In this document: positions 1-12,630 of the stretch, piece after piece
How positions within the stretch are numbered: the stretch's first letter is position 1
Layout: the number at the start of each line of letters is the position of its first letter
From: Anthopleura xanthogrammica
Lineage: Eukaryota > Cnidaria > Anthozoa > Actiniaria > Actiniidae
NCBI GenBank assembly: GCA_964019055.1
Contig: OZ025209.1
Location: 4,681,071 to 4,745,070, forward strand
Reading direction: 5' to 3'
DNA: 64,000 bases
Notes under the pieces: generated by a model
Told to the model about the DNA's origin: nothing
What the model saw: only the letters and a program-made list of their open reading frames with translations
The model's database searches: none
Translations under genes and position numbers: made by a program

Positions 1-133
1 TTGCATGTGACCTCAAAGCAGCTCAATTGGAGGACCAAACAAAAGAATGTCAATCTCCTGAGGATTGGAACCTATTGTTTTGTCATCCAAATTGAGCTGC
101 ATATTTCCGACGTGCTGCAAGGGGTCTGTCTAT
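1..133. repeat. MITE copy (family also at 57489-57622)
   Basis: The first 133 bases match in order a second copy near 57.5 kb: a self-complementary core (a GCTCAATT..GG.GG..AAACAAAAG arm answered by a CTTTTGTTTT/TTGTTTTG..C..CC..ATTGAGC arm) and the shared end CCGACGTGC..TGCAAGGGGTCT. The small size, palindromic form and two dispersed copies show a short non-autonomous element. The left end is cut by the window edge. No coding potential. Confidence 0.6.
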
Positions 134-811
134 ACATCGTAATAGGCAATAATTTCATTGTTTTCTTTTGTTTACTTTGACTGTTAGTCACTAATAATTG
201 ATTGATTTGCAATGCGCATTGATTTTTTTCTTACTTATTCATTTACCAATATTAATTCATTCTTTTTCAATTTAGGTTCAAACCATTCTTGCATCAAGAC
301 AAGGCATTTCTCTTATAACATTTCAACGCAATCAGCTCTACTCCTAACTGAGCCTCCCACATGAATGAATGTTGTAAAAAATGTAATAAAGCTATTATTT
401 CAACCCATCAGCAATGCTTGGATGTGGAAATAAAATTCATAGGAGATCCAAAAGCTTGATTATTTAACAGATCTAGAGGTCCCAAGTCGAGATTGGAGTT
501 GCCGCCCAACCTGGCAACTCACAAGTACCAAGCAAACGTAATATTTGAAAATTTCTGTAAAACAAACTGTAAACAGTTATAATTATAAGTTTCGTTTTTA
601 TTTTCTATGATTTTACTGGTAATTCATGTAGTATTTACATTCTAATAAATTGATTCTCTAACAATTTCTTTGACTCTAACTATAGCTAGCAAAGCCCACA
701 TTCTGTAGGACAACTGGAGTTTTTAGTGATAATCTAAACTTGAGACGATTATCTACACATTAGAATACAGTTCAAAAAATATCCATACTTTACAGTGCTT
801 TCATAATTCTG

Positions 812-1010
812 CAACTTACTGACTCCAGATGTCTGGAGTTTTAGCTTCTGTCAATCAAGCTATGACAGGCCAAGGTCATTCAGATTGCAAGCGATAAACA
901 AATTCCTGTATTATCTAGTCACAAGAATTTACTTATTATTTGATGAGAATGAAATCGGGCCTATTGTAAATTTGATTGACGGAAGCCAAAATGCCAGACA
1001 TCTTAAGTTG
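812..1010. repeat. MITE with ~45-bp inverted ends
   Basis: The left end (caactta..agatgtctgg, then ttttagcttctgtcaatcaa) is answered by an inverted right end (ttgattgacggaagccaaaa..ccagacatctt..aagttg). A second copy lies at 4645-4846. The similarity of the two arms extends weakly outwards to about 775 and 1045. Non-coding; the short reading frames here are chance. Confidence 0.6.
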
Positions 1011-1045
1011 CTAGGTAACAGAATATTTACGAAAAGTGCTGTAAC

Positions 1046-2437
1046 AAGAGGAAACAGGAATTTTTATCGTGATAAGGGGGACAGAGGAGTTCAAGGTTGG
1101 GAGTAGTCTATCGTCAACCCCTCTCTTAGGGCTTTAATTACACGGTGGCCATGTTTATTCCCATTTATTTCAACCAATATGGCTGCTGCTTGATCAAAGC
1201 AAATAGGAGTGGTATAGATATTCTTAGGAACAAAGTAATCAAAGATTTTACAGTCAATAAATTTAGCAAAGATGACATATCTTATTCTCAAGATAACATA
1301 ACACAAGATATTATTACTCTTTCTTGCATAAACCAGTGTCTCAAGGTTGGTATCCTTATCAGGAATTGAAAAAACTACAAATAATATTTGCTATTTCTAA
1401 TTTCTCTTACAACAATAGCACAGTTACTTCAACAATCCTGTATCATGTCCCTTTACTTTTGTGCTTCAGGATGGTGATTCTACTGTTCTGCAGATCATTT
1501 GAGAAGGGCAGGCAGTACCAGCAGAGCATAGAGCAGATTTCATATGAGTGTGAAAAGTCATGGCACACAGCACCCAATATCAAATGTTCTCATACACAAC
1601 ACTGACACGGTCACAGCATGGTGCAGTCTGTGCTGTGAGTTTTTCATAGTCATACAAAAACTGCTCGTTCATGAGACACATTCACCTAGCTCCTCCATCA
1701 TTGCCAAAAAGTTCAAAACATTAGGGTCGTGATCCAAAGAATGTTGAGGTAAGTTCTATGCTTTCACATTTCAGTACAAAAAAGATTATACATTACTAAC
1801 AATCCATGTACATAATTCCATGTACATAATTCTTTTATGTAATATATTTCCCTGAGCCGTGCTCGATTTGCTTTGCAAAATAATACATTTAGTAGATGTA
1901 CAGTATGGTGTGATTCCAAAAAATAATCATACATCATCCTAAGGAACTTACATTTGACAAAAACCTTGGAAATCCAATTTTATTCCCATCAAGAAGTTGT
2001 CTATTTTTTGGAACCACACAAGGGGAAAATTTTTGAAAACTATAATAATATGTAACAGGCCAATGATTTGCATCATAGCATTACATATTAACACTATTAA
2101 CAGAATTTGTTTCAAACATTATTTTGTTCAATAGTTAATAACTCTACAAATACTCTCATAAGGAAATATAAATTTAAGAAAGAATTTTTTAGAAGCATTC
2201 TGGTAGTGCTAGTAAAACAACGCCATGCAAACAGCTAAATAACGAAAGATAATGTCTACTTTTTAGTAGCCAATATGTAGTTATATATTAGCTTTTTAGA
2301 AAGTAAACAGCTGAGCACGAAACAGAGGCTAATAATGACATGAATTAGACTTTTGGATATCCATACCAACTTGCTGTTGACAACAGAACATCAAAGGCGA
2401 GAAGAAAAATAAAGATAAATTGGACTTCAGAAGGTTT
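1046..2437. other. gene-free 3' flank of ASXL
   Basis: I see no coding exon here. The stretch holds the presumed 3' UTR of the minus-strand ASXL gene. A minus-strand AATAAA (tttatt on plus) near 1978 is a possible polyadenylation signal, but nothing proves that it is used. Confidence 0.4.
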
Positions 2438-5400
2438 CTAATTAACGCAGGTAGCACAGAGCTGTGTATTAGTTATACAATCATCATGACAGAAGGCCCC
2501 ACACATACGACAAACTTTCATCGCTTTCATTCTGCATCTACAGTTCTTCGGCATCAATGAATTCAAACTACTAGTAATAGTATTTGCATTTGATGGCAAT
2601 AAACTTGCCAGTGGACGGCTGACAGAATCGTTACTTGACTTGAAAATTGGTTCCTTTGGAAAATTGATAGATGCGTTGTTACTAACTTGGTTTGGTGGAT
2701 TGACACTGAGTGAATTGAGAGTAAAATCTGGATTGATTTCTTCAGTTCGTTTCAATACAGGTGTACTAGAAATGTTCTTTGGTTTTGCTTTGGTTGTTAA
2801 AGGTGGCTCTGCGATAGGAATTTTAATAATTTTCTTGCGAGTCAATAGTTTTGTTGCGGGTACCATATCAGGTGGCTCCGAAGTCCTAATGGCAGATAGT
2901 GCATTGGAAGTTTCGGATGCCGACAAGGTAATGCTCACGGCACTGATCTTTGCTTTTGCTTTATTGGTCAATGACTTTGCGGCTTCTGATCTCTGTAGTG
3001 GACCAACACGCGTTTGCTTGTGTTTTGGTTTACTTGCTATATTTAATGTGCTTGCTTCAAGCTTCTTAACTGGAACTGTAAGCTGCGGCATAAATGCATT
3101 ATTAAACTGATCTGATTTTGATGTCATGGTAACATTATCTGCTTGAGTGTGTCCGGTATTTGTGAGGCTTCGGTCTACCAAGCTTGGAGGTTGCCAACAT
3201 TGTAGAACATTAGATGGGTTGTCTGATTCAGGTGTAAGTCCAGGAAATAGTGGAAGCATGTCGTTGTCCAACCTGGATAAAGATCTACAAGAAAAAATAA
3301 TGAGTTTTCTCTAATAAGAAAAAAATTTTAAAACATCTGATCACATAAGACAGCCAGGTAGGATGCTTTTGAAGGATGAGTTGGTTGGGATTAATTGTCA
3401 TATTGGCTTACTGCGATTCTCAATATTCTGCAAACTTGGTAGTTGCTAGTTGCCCATTGGAATTTGTTTTTTCACTGCTGCCAGTCAAAAATATAAAAGG
3501 TACCAACTGATAAGTTTGATTGACGGCAGCGAAAAAACCAATTTCACAACAAGCCGTTGAAAGGTCTGAGTTCGCAGAATAATGAGAATCGCAGTAAAAT
3601 ATAACCATTGAGTGTTTATCTTGATTGACAAAATTACAACAGATTAATCTGCAGTAGAGACTGCCTATCAAATAAATTGTCAGAGTTAATAAAGGTACAT
3701 AGGAACCATACTCTAACGATTTATTTGATTGATGGTATCCATGGTAACCAATTAACCAGTCAAGGCTGTTGTCTCAATCAGCACATAGCAATGAAAACAG
3801 TGGTAATATTTATGAGCTAAAATACATATTGTAAAACTTGATTGAAATGCCATGAAAGGAGTCATAAATAAACAATATTGATGTACCGGTACTTACTTTT
3901 GTCCCCAAACAGGTTCAAAGAATTTGGCCTAAAAGTGAAAAGAAAAAAGTGTAAATAGATTGTCCTTGTTTTTGAGGAAAACCGGGCAACACCCAGAAAA
4001 TAACCTCAAAGCACAGGAGAGAACCAACTAGAAACTCTACTCACAGACAACACCAAGCCCAGTGGGACTCGAAATCGGGTTGCATTGATGAGAGGCAAGC
4101 GCTCTCACCACTACACCACAGATATCAACATATTTACAGTACTTCCTAGAGTTATTTCCAATTTAATTCAGCTAATAATATTAGTAGAAACAGAAGCACA
4201 TTAATTTATTTTATGAAAAACATAACAGAATATTGAAATATTACTGCTAATGATGATTTGATGGTTCAAAATATCAAAATATCTAAATATCTAAATATCT
4301 AAATATCTTATCTCTGAAATCTTAGAAAAATAGCAAGGATCAAGCTTCTCCAAAAGTGGTTTTATCCTTTTACCTTCCATGGATCTATTTTGGTCAGTTT
4401 TTCTTCTTCTGTTCTAAGTTTTTGTTGCATTTCTGGAGTAAATTCCCCTAAAAAAAGAGAAAGAAATCATCCTCAGTAAATCACCTTATTTGTACCTACT
4501 TGTTACTGCTGTTTGGGATATAGAAGCTTACCAAGATTATGTCACAATCTTGATAACAAAAACAAAAGCATAAGAATTTAAGAAGTCTTTTTGGTATATC
4601 ATTTCAACTTCCTCTACAGAGCTAGGATATTTCTGTTACTTAACCAACTTCAAAAGTCTGGCATTTTGGCTTCTGTGAATCAAACTTACGAATAGCTGAG
4701 GCTCATTCCAATTGAGCAATAAGGAAATTCTCATGACTAGACAGCCATATTCACATGGGAATTTCTTCATCACTCACAATCGGAATGAACTCAGCCTGTC
4801 GTAAATTAGATTGATGGAAGCCAAAACACCAGACTTCTGAAGTTGGTAGGTCGCAGATATATGGAGAGTGCTGCAATATAAGTTGGTGTTTTATCAAACT
4901 GTTGCTTGTGCTCTTACCATCTTTGAGGCGATCTCTCCATAAATGACATGTACTAGTAAAGAATTCATTGGTAAATGCAGTAGCAGATGGCCTGTGGAAA
5001 GTAAGAGGGTTTACAATCAATCATTTTCAACAGACCAGTTATCAAATTCATGAATGCTTCCCTACCTGAGTCCGCCATCTGGCCCAACAACCCGGTCAAC
5101 TTTTGGCAACAGCATGAGCAGTTGATATTGATATGCAGGTGGCAAGAGGTGGAAGGTTCGATTATTTAAAAGGCTCTGAAATAAGAACAGAATAAAACTA
5201 GTTTCGCTTCCAGTGCTAATTTAACAGTATTACCGTAATCAGTGTTTTTCACCGGGGATTTTGCTCTTGTGCGCAATAGCAAGATGTCTGTAATATTGGG
5301 GTGTTTGCTAGGTGAGAATTGACTATACTGATCACGAGACACTCACCCTAAGAGGAACACTTGCTAATATGGATTCTGGAGATTGAAGGTCTACTCTACC

Positions 5401-8400
5401 CTCTTTGGTCCTCTTGATCTGGTCAGCTAGAATAACAAAAATATCATTCATATTAAGGTGTTTTGTGCTAGAATTAATCAATTAAAGATGTAAATTTGTT
5501 TATTTGATTCCTGCCTTGAGAACTCAGATTTTTTCCAAGAAATATTAGCATGAAGTAAACAAATTTATAGTTATCTTTGGAGGAAAAAATACATACCAAC
5601 ACTCATTTTTTTGTATCTTCTTTGCTACAAATAGAAAGAATGAAAAATATCAGAATCATAGGATAAAAACTGTGTGCCATTATGAAGGGAACTTAAATAT
5701 TTTGAGCTTAAACATGATTTGTTTGAATGCTTCAGCTATCCTGGTGATATCCCTTATGATGGCAGAACTGTAAATTTTACATAAAGTACAAACAAGGAAG
5801 TATGGACGTCGGCATAAGCAGCATGTCTTTTGCTATTTATAGTTAAAGTGAAGTTTTGTTATCTCAAACCTCTTAGAGACCAGGAATAAGATTCGAAATA
5901 ACAGAGATTCAAGATATCCAGGGTAAAATCTTAGTGGCACAAGATCATGGGATGCAGTCTCAAGTTTAAGATAACAGGAAGTTTGAGACAAAGGGACTTT
6001 ACCACATTACCAAAAAATTCTTATAAAAATTTCCCCTATTATTCAAACCCCTTCGTCATGCATGTGTTCTTTTTAAAAGCAATATTATTGTTGGAAAAAA
6101 AGCATTTTTGGTAGCAATCTTCCCCCTGAAAATGTCCGGGATCTGTATCTGAACAACTGTCATAAAAGTACTAACATTCATCCACGCATTTCGGTTTGAG
6201 TATCCCTGCTACAAATTCAATATATCTGCTGTAATTCAACATTCAAGTTTACCTTTTTAGTATGTAGTCCTGAGAACTTGACCATATTTCTTGCAGCAGC
6301 AATCTGTGGTGTTGTGTGGCCATCTCCATTGACTGAACCATCTACTGAGCTCGCTGAACTAATGGAGCTTGTTAGCTTCTTCATCTGAAAGCATGGAATG
6401 AATGGCTTTGTTAAATTTAGTTAACTCCCAGCTGTTTTATGCCTCTGTAACCTCAACAATTTCAGACGTAAACTATAAACTTCTAGGTTTTTGGCTTCAT
6501 TCAATCAAAAACAATTAACCATCTCTGACAGTTGGCAAAACTCATGCCCCCTTTGGCTTGTGCATGAAATGCAAATTACAGTGCATCTGATAGAATCTGA
6601 TAGGGCTTAAAATAACAGCTGATCAATGGACAATGTCCAACCAGAATTGGAACTTGTCTGGTCAAATCTTTGCCTTCCTGGTCATTTTGACTAGTAACAT
6701 TAAGCCAGAAATGGGTATGACCAAGCTAAAACTAATTTGGCCGGTCATCATAACCAGTGACTGACTGGCTATTATTTCAAGCCCTATAGAGTGCAGAAAG
6801 AGTGGGAAACAGTGCAGAAATAAATTAAAATGAAAATTTTTTTGGAATTTCTTTAAAAAACCTTCCCTCAAATCGGCCAAGCAAAAATTTGGGCAAAACT
6901 GCTGACTCAACATGGCAAAACACATGGCAGCTGACAATGCTTTGTTTTCTTTACAAATATCATAGAAAGTTTTGAAAGCTACTGACAGTATGTAGTTCAA
7001 TAGATTGTCTTCCAGTTCTCTCACCTTATTTTCCCCTGAACTCTGGCTTTCACTCATCTCTCCTACCGTCCCCACCTTCAGGTTTTTCAAGACATTTTTA
7101 GCCACAGGTCTTGGTCTGGTACTGTTTGGCTTGGATTTCTTTGGGGGAGGCTGGCTGACACGAACTCTTGGGTCAGGAATCCTCTTACGGTTATTTTTGC
7201 TGCTTTTCGACAATGGTCTTGGTCGTTTTGCTGGAGGGGATAGAAAAGTTCCACCAGATTTTGGCTGGAAAACAGTGTTGTCTTTTTCTGTGGGAGAACC
7301 ACAGGAAAGAGTCTCCTCTCTCTGGATATCTGGTACTTCCACGACTACTGAAGGATCTGGACACTCTTGGGGTAATGGAGATGGTTCTGGATTGTTTAAA
7401 GAGGCAGAAATCCCAGACGAAGTATCTAATGGAGATGAAGGCTCAGAGCCTGAGGATATAGGCTGTTGGTTTGACACTGTGCTAGCACTTGGGGATAATG
7501 GATTATTGTCTGGAAGGAAAATCCATTCACCACTGAGTTATAAAATATTCAAAATAGAAAGAGGAAAAAGGGTTCTTATAAGTGGGGGGATAATAAAAAC
7601 AGCTGAAAAGGAAAAAAGAATAGAAATCACATGAAAACCAATAAACAAATATCGACTACTATAAAATCATTTTAGTTTTTTAAAAGCTAAAACCATTGAA
7701 AAATGGCCAATGTAGGAATTGACAAAACAAGAAATTTTGCAGCTTTTGATTAGGTCATTTCTGTCATATAAAAACTTTGTTTACAAAGATATTTTTATGA
7801 CCAATCTTGGTTTTAATTAAACTAGAATACAATATGCCAACTCTAAATGTTGTGCTGTCATACAGAATTCTGGTAATTAAAATAAATGTTAATAATCAGC
7901 AAACAACATTTTGGTTGCAGTTTTAATACTTTCAACAGACTAAGGCAAACTTTAACTCAAAGTCACTTTTTCCAAAAATAATTATCTTTATGTTTATCCC
8001 AAATTCATTGTTACCAATGTACAGCAATTTAGTCCATACTTTATTTACTTAATAATACTGTAATATTAACAATCAGGGATTCACACCCAGTACGAGTATA
8101 AGTACACAACAAACACAGCCCAAGACATCTTGGTCTTTTGCTGTCTTTGATCAAAAATTTACAAAGTTAGACTGTTGAAAATTTGATTAGCAGAAGCCAA
8201 AAACCCAAAAGATTCAAATTATAGGTACTGTAGTTGTCTGGGTCATGTAATAATGAAAATGGGCGTAATAAAAATTGGTTTGGAAATTAAGATAGGAATA
8301 ACATTCAAGTATGTTGAAGGTAAGGACTGACCTTTACTGTTATTCATAACAGGTGCTGTACTTTCAGTTTTGCTTTTCTGGGGAATGGAAGAATGCCAAC

Positions 8401-11400
8401 ATTAATTTAATAATTTTTTGCATAAATTTTTAGGTATGATAATAAATGTATTATTTGTTGTGTGCAGATGTACGCCTACATCATACAGTGCATAATGAGA
8501 TCAGGGTTCAAAATAACGGCCAGTCAACGGTCAATATCCGGCCAAATTTGGTACTTCACCAGTGAAATACGGTTTTGAACAGACATGATAACTAGTTTAA
8601 CTTTTTATCCATACTGTTTGAACAGACATGTTGACCAGTCATATTTGAAATAAAAATAAAATAAAATATCATACGCTGGACATCTTGACCGGTGTATGAC
8701 TGGCCGTTATTTTGAGCCCTAGAGATATGTGCAATGTATATATTGTCAATCAGAGGAATGTTAAGACCATTTTCAATCATGTGGTTTGTCAATGAGTGAA
8801 ATCAAGTTTTGGTGGAGGTCACAAAAGTTCCATGCTTGGAAAAATGGATTTCATGGCATCCACAAACTGGATTTCATTAACTTGTAATAGTGATTGTTTG
8901 TGATGTTTTAAGACGAGCTGTGACAATAACTGAATCAAAACAACTTGTACTGTTATGTACAACACATCTTTGTGCTAGAGCATTCATTTTACATCACTGC
9001 TGTTATTCTATTAGGAATGAAATAAATTCTGAGATTCTTTAAACACAACCAATTTTAGGGATAATTATCTTGTTTTCTCTTATAAAACTGTCCTCTGAAT
9101 AGCTCTCATAAGGTTGCTTCTAAGAATATCATATTTGCCATTGGAATGAATAATCATTTTTGAATGACACTAGTGCTGGAACAACAGACTGATGTTCAGA
9201 GCAAATTTCATATCACTGTGGAAAGCTGTGATGTGCTAAGCCATGATAATGACTGTCCCAAAGCTGCAAATAATTTCTTCTATAGGCAGTTCATTTGTCA
9301 GGCCAGAGGAATACTTGACCTGTGAAACCCAAGTGTGGCTGGTCAAATAACCAGAGAATGGGAATCATGAACCATTTTTACCAGACATTTACCCAAATAA
9401 CTGGTGCTTATCTGAAACCTTGGGATGGTCATGATTGGAGCATTTGGATTGGTGGAGCTGTTTGATTGGCTCCGAGAATATCATCCCTCCCTATCATGAA
9501 TGTGTTGGGTCACTTCACAGTCCTATAAAATCTACACTAACAGAATTGGATGCTGATTCAGAGCATCTTCATCATATTCAGGAACATCAAGAGTCGAGAA
9601 GCATGTATGACGAACAATTTTGTATCATATATCGATGATTTCTAATAAATCATAAGTCCTCAAAGGTACAGTACATGAATTATCCACTGATGTTTATAAT
9701 TCAAGAGTGACACATTAATCATGGAACAAGAGCCACAGGTTTGTTGTGTTACCCTAAAAAATAACAATGCTTTATTCTATTTCTTATCTATCTTTACCCA
9801 TGGAAATACCCCTTTTCAAGGCACGAATTTAATGCTCGCAAACTAACAAAAAACATGCCCCTATTGGAAACCAGTGCTATTTTTGTATTGAATTAGGCTA
9901 GCATGTCTAAATAAAGTTGATCTCATCTCATCTCAAACTCACAAAATGCAGTGAAATTTTGTGTTTAGCAAGTAAAAAAAATTAACTAGCTAAGTTTTGC
10001 AAATATGACCATAGTCCAGAAATTGAAAGACTGAACATTTTAGAAGGTTTTTTTCTAGTGGGTTTAAAACTTAATTTCGTGCCCTGCTTTTTAGTGCCAT
10101 AAATATACTAACTAGTGTAATTCATAGATTACTATATATTCAGAGTCATTTTAACATGTTTTACTATAGACATGTCTTTCTCATGATTACTGACCTTTAT
10201 TCCATAACAGCTCATACGGCCATCTACTTTATAAAACAGAGCATCAGCACCTCGAGAATGATGATGAAGCATGGCATTCAAGCAGGCAAGGGAAGAGTTA
10301 CCACGGCTAAATCAAAATACAAAGCAACACTTAGCATATAAATATACAGATCATTTTACTTTACTTGGATGAACCTCTAGTCACGGTTGAACCCCTTGCT
10401 TTTGGGCCTCTATGATTTTTTGGCACAGTATAAAGGTCTAGCCACAATCAAGCTAGGCTCCAACTAGGTGAAAATCCAAGATCAAATTGGAATTTAAAAG
10501 TTGATTTTCAAGGAGAGAGCAAAACTGGAGAACCTGGGAAAAACCTTCAAAGCATAGCAGAGAACCAACAAGCAACTCTACTCACATACAGCTATTTCAC
10601 AAATGGTTGAAGAAGTGAACAGCGAATGGCGATCGGTGATTGCAAGACTAAAAGGAACCGTGGGGTAATACTACGAATTTTTTCCTTTTCATTTCTTAAA
10701 TACCTAAACAATGCTTGCACCATTCAGAGAAGACCGTAGATGGTGAGTGATATGGTTGATATTCAGATCATGTGTGATTCATAGTGTCATAACAATTCCT
10801 TTTGGTCATGCAATTGGCAGTCACCAATCCCCATTTGCAGTTACCCCTTTTTGAAATAGCTGTATAACACCAAGCCAGGTGGAACTTGAACCGGGTCACA
10901 TTAGGGACATAAATGTTATATTGATAGGAATACATCTCCAAATTTCATTATTGGTGTTATAATTATCAAAAATCAATTCTAGATTCCCTTTATTACACTT
11001 GATACCTTTACTACCAGAATCCTTTTTGTAGTTCCTTTTGTTGGCCTAATTAACACCATTATCTTGCAACTCCCAAAGGAGTTCAAACATTTGAAAAAGA
11101 AAAAGAATTCGAAGAGGATTCTGGTGGTAGTGGCATCAAGACGTAATACTGGGAATGGTCTATCACACCAGTCAAACCATAACCAAAGGTAACCCACTGC
11201 ATAGTTTTATGGTTTTCCATGCATCCTGCACAGAGGGCTACCAGATCACCACAAGAATTAGTTAATTTTCCTGCTACTGAGATTTAAATGAAAGACACTC
11301 TTTAAAATCAGTTTTAAAAGTCTTACACAGGCTTAACAGCCCTATCTTGCCATTATCGCGAGGATAAATACTTTAGGAAGCAAAGTTATATCTTTATCTA

Positions 11401-12493
11401 AAGACTTTCGATAAAGTGGTTTTTTTTTTACGGCAAATACAATGAAATGTTTTCACATGACAAAAGAGATTTCATTTCCCAAAGGAAAAAATTCCTCTTG
11501 TTTTGCCTAACAACATGACTGCCTTGAAATCATTCTATAGAGACGTCTGACGAGTTTGGTAAGGGTATTTTTTTTGGCTTAGGATCTTATTGTGAACATA
11601 AGTGATTATTATAATTTCTAATTTCAAGCCTTTTAAGAAAACAACATAGCAACACCACCAGAGGCTATATCATTCTCATATGTAGATTATACAGGTATAG
11701 AATGCAAATCAAGGAGTTAAGATAACAGGAAATACAGAATAATTGAAGGTAAAGCAACTACAACCAGCTAATTATAAAATTACTTTAGAATTTCATTTTT
11801 TTATTGTTAAAGAGCACGTGAGATACATAGAAAATGACGGAATGAAAACGTTTCACTCGCTGAGTTTTAATATTAGCTAGACTGATATATCTTGTTTCTA
11901 ATAAGTCTAGGAAAATATCTGATGAATAGCCGTCCCAACAATGAATAAAGCCCTGTTTTGAATATAAAATCTGGGGTTTTTTTTAAACCATACGAGTTCG
12001 TGGACTTGAGATGATTTTAAATGCGTCATGTCAAAACTCAAAAGCAAGGTAGCAAAAGAAGCAGACAGGGAAAAATTAAAACAGGAATGTACAGAGTATA
12101 ATACCCTGTGTTGAAATTCGATGATTCGATATTCTCGACAACTAGTAATTTTTTATCGTCGTTTTGCAAAAGTGTAGGTCGTTATTTATTAAAAGTGCAC
12201 AACGCGGTCAAGAACAGTTCGTCCGATCCCAAAACAAAACTACCCTTTGTCACTCACCTCACTTCTCGAAGCTTCTCATCCTGAATGACTTGCAAGATTT
12301 CCTTGTGGGTCATAGGACAGCCAGCTCTCTCTAAGACCTGTTCAAAGCAAATATACCGTTAATAACGATGTAAAATAACTGGCAAAGTGCATAGACATCG
12401 AACAACTTCTTCACTCCAACTCACAATCTTCGAGGCCTCTGCCCACGTCAAACCCTTGGTTTTGCGCTTATTTTCACTCTTATCACCGCTCAT
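2438..12493 (-). CDS. ASXL: ASXL, Polycomb-group BAP1 cofactor (13 exons, 722 aa)
   Basis: Coding exons, read on the minus strand: 12493-12425, 12337-12258, 10306-10195, 8377-8332, 7509-7025, 6384-6253, 5624-5597, 5426-5347, 5175-5066, 4991-4918, 4447-4374, 3928-3897, 3284-2438. All junctions are GT/AG and the frame stays open (2169 nt). Residues about 16-87 form a HARE-HTH domain ([20 protein letters not shown], later [15 protein letters not shown] and LFYKVDGRM). Residues about 328-441 form the DEUBAD domain, with the conserved NEFF and GEFTPEM motifs. Residues 688-722 form the C-terminal PHD finger with [12 protein letters not shown] proteins activate the BAP1 deubiquitinase, which removes ubiquitin from histone H2A, in the nucleus. 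Exon 5 encodes a basic, Pro/Ser-rich linker with KRPRP- and KK-type clusters that may act as a nuclear signal. At 722 aa it is about half the length of the human ASXLs. Splice sites are by eye; the family call is firm. Confidence 0.93.
3962..4120 (-). mobile_element. tRNA-derived SINE in an ASXL intron
   Basis: Read on the minus strand the element begins with a tRNA-like head: an A-box-like GTGTAGTGGTGAGAGCG and a B-box-like GATTTCGAGTCCC about 30 bases later. A body follows with the hallmark GTGAGTAGAGTTTCTAGTTG (GTTCTC next). Related bodies occur at 10465-10908, 20470-20585, 22300-22405 and 56145-56250. It is a SINE rather than a tRNA gene because no acceptor stem pairs and the body continues past the head. 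Confidence 0.65.
4645..4846. repeat. MITE, second copy of the 812-1010 family
   Basis: It has the same inverted ends as the copy at 812-1010: caacttc..aagtctggcattttggcttc at the left and gaagccaaaacaccagactt..gaagttg at the right. It lies in the ASXL intron between exons 11 and 10. Confidence 0.6.
6602..6786. repeat. MITE with AGGGCTTAAAATAA ends
   Basis: The left end AGGGCTTAAAATAACAGC is answered by TTATTTCAAGCCCT, with CCAGTGACTGACTGGC just inside. Terminal AGGGC with TC/TTAAAATAA resembles the short-inverted-repeat ends of hAT-type elements. A relative with the same ends lies at 8502-8720. Confidence 0.55.
8502..8720. repeat. MITE with CAGGGTTCAAAATAACGG ends
   Basis: The left end CAGGGTTCAAAATAACGGCC is answered at the right by GGCCGTTATTTTGAGCCCT. 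Subterminal CGGTCAATATCCGGCC and GACATCTTGACCGG motifs also pair. Same family type as 6602-6786; hAT-like by its terminal CAGGG. It lies upstream of exon 4 within an ASXL intron. Confidence 0.6.
9760..10100. repeat. degenerate element with GGCACGAATTT / AATTTCGTGCC ends
   Basis: A short inverted pair (aaggcacgaattta near 9820, taatttcgtgccctg near 10075) brackets about 260 bases of ASXL intron. Inside, near 9910-9945, an AATAAAG followed by repeats of ATCTC looks like the 3' tail of a plus-strand retroelement. No coding content. Weakly supported. Confidence 0.3.
10465..10908 (-). mobile_element. tRNA-derived SINE interrupted by a MITE
   Basis: The SINE body (minus-strand GTGAGTAGAGTTGCTTGTTG, then GTTCTCTGC) and its head (cggttcaagttccacc near 10885) are separated by a nested MITE at 10589-10862. 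Removing the MITE and one TA target copy rejoins the SINE sequence. It lies in the ASXL intron between exons 3 and 2. Confidence 0.6.
10589..10862. repeat. MITE with CAGCTATTTCA ends, TA target site
   Basis: The element starts CAGCTATTTCA and ends TGAAATAGCTG, with subterminal GGCGATCGGTGATTGC against GCAATTGGCAGTCACC. It is flanked by TA on both sides and sits inside a SINE, so it inserted after the SINE. A TA target is typical of Tc1/mariner-like and related elements. Confidence 0.6.
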
Positions 12494-12604
12494 GTCGAAG
12501 GCTAGTCGGCTGACAATCACTTCAGCCTTGTGGCGGAATTTAGTAGCTCTTGAGCTTCTCGGAATCCATAGGAATTATTGATTATAAGAGAGGAGTAAAG
12601 AGCA

Positions 12605-12630
12605 CCACTTCGCCCGCCATCTTGAACAAC
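12605..12630 (-). promoter_or_regulatory. YY1-type motif in the ASXL promoter
   Basis: CCGCCATCTTG on plus reads CAAGATGGCGG on the gene strand, the consensus for YY1 near transcription starts of housekeeping and chromatin genes. It lies about 120 bases upstream of the ASXL start codon at 12493. The motif is visible; use by YY1 is inferred. Confidence 0.45.

Noticed and set aside
2640..3110. Plus-strand 156-codon frame
   Set aside because: It is the antisense shadow of the last ASXL exon, which has PHD homology on the minus strand.
4050..4125. tRNA gene
   Set aside because: The A- and B-box-like words are there but no acceptor stem pairs, and a SINE body with other copies follows.
7005..7634. 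Plus-strand 209-codon frame and a shorter overlapping one
   Set aside because: Antisense of ASXL exon 5, which splices in frame on the minus strand.
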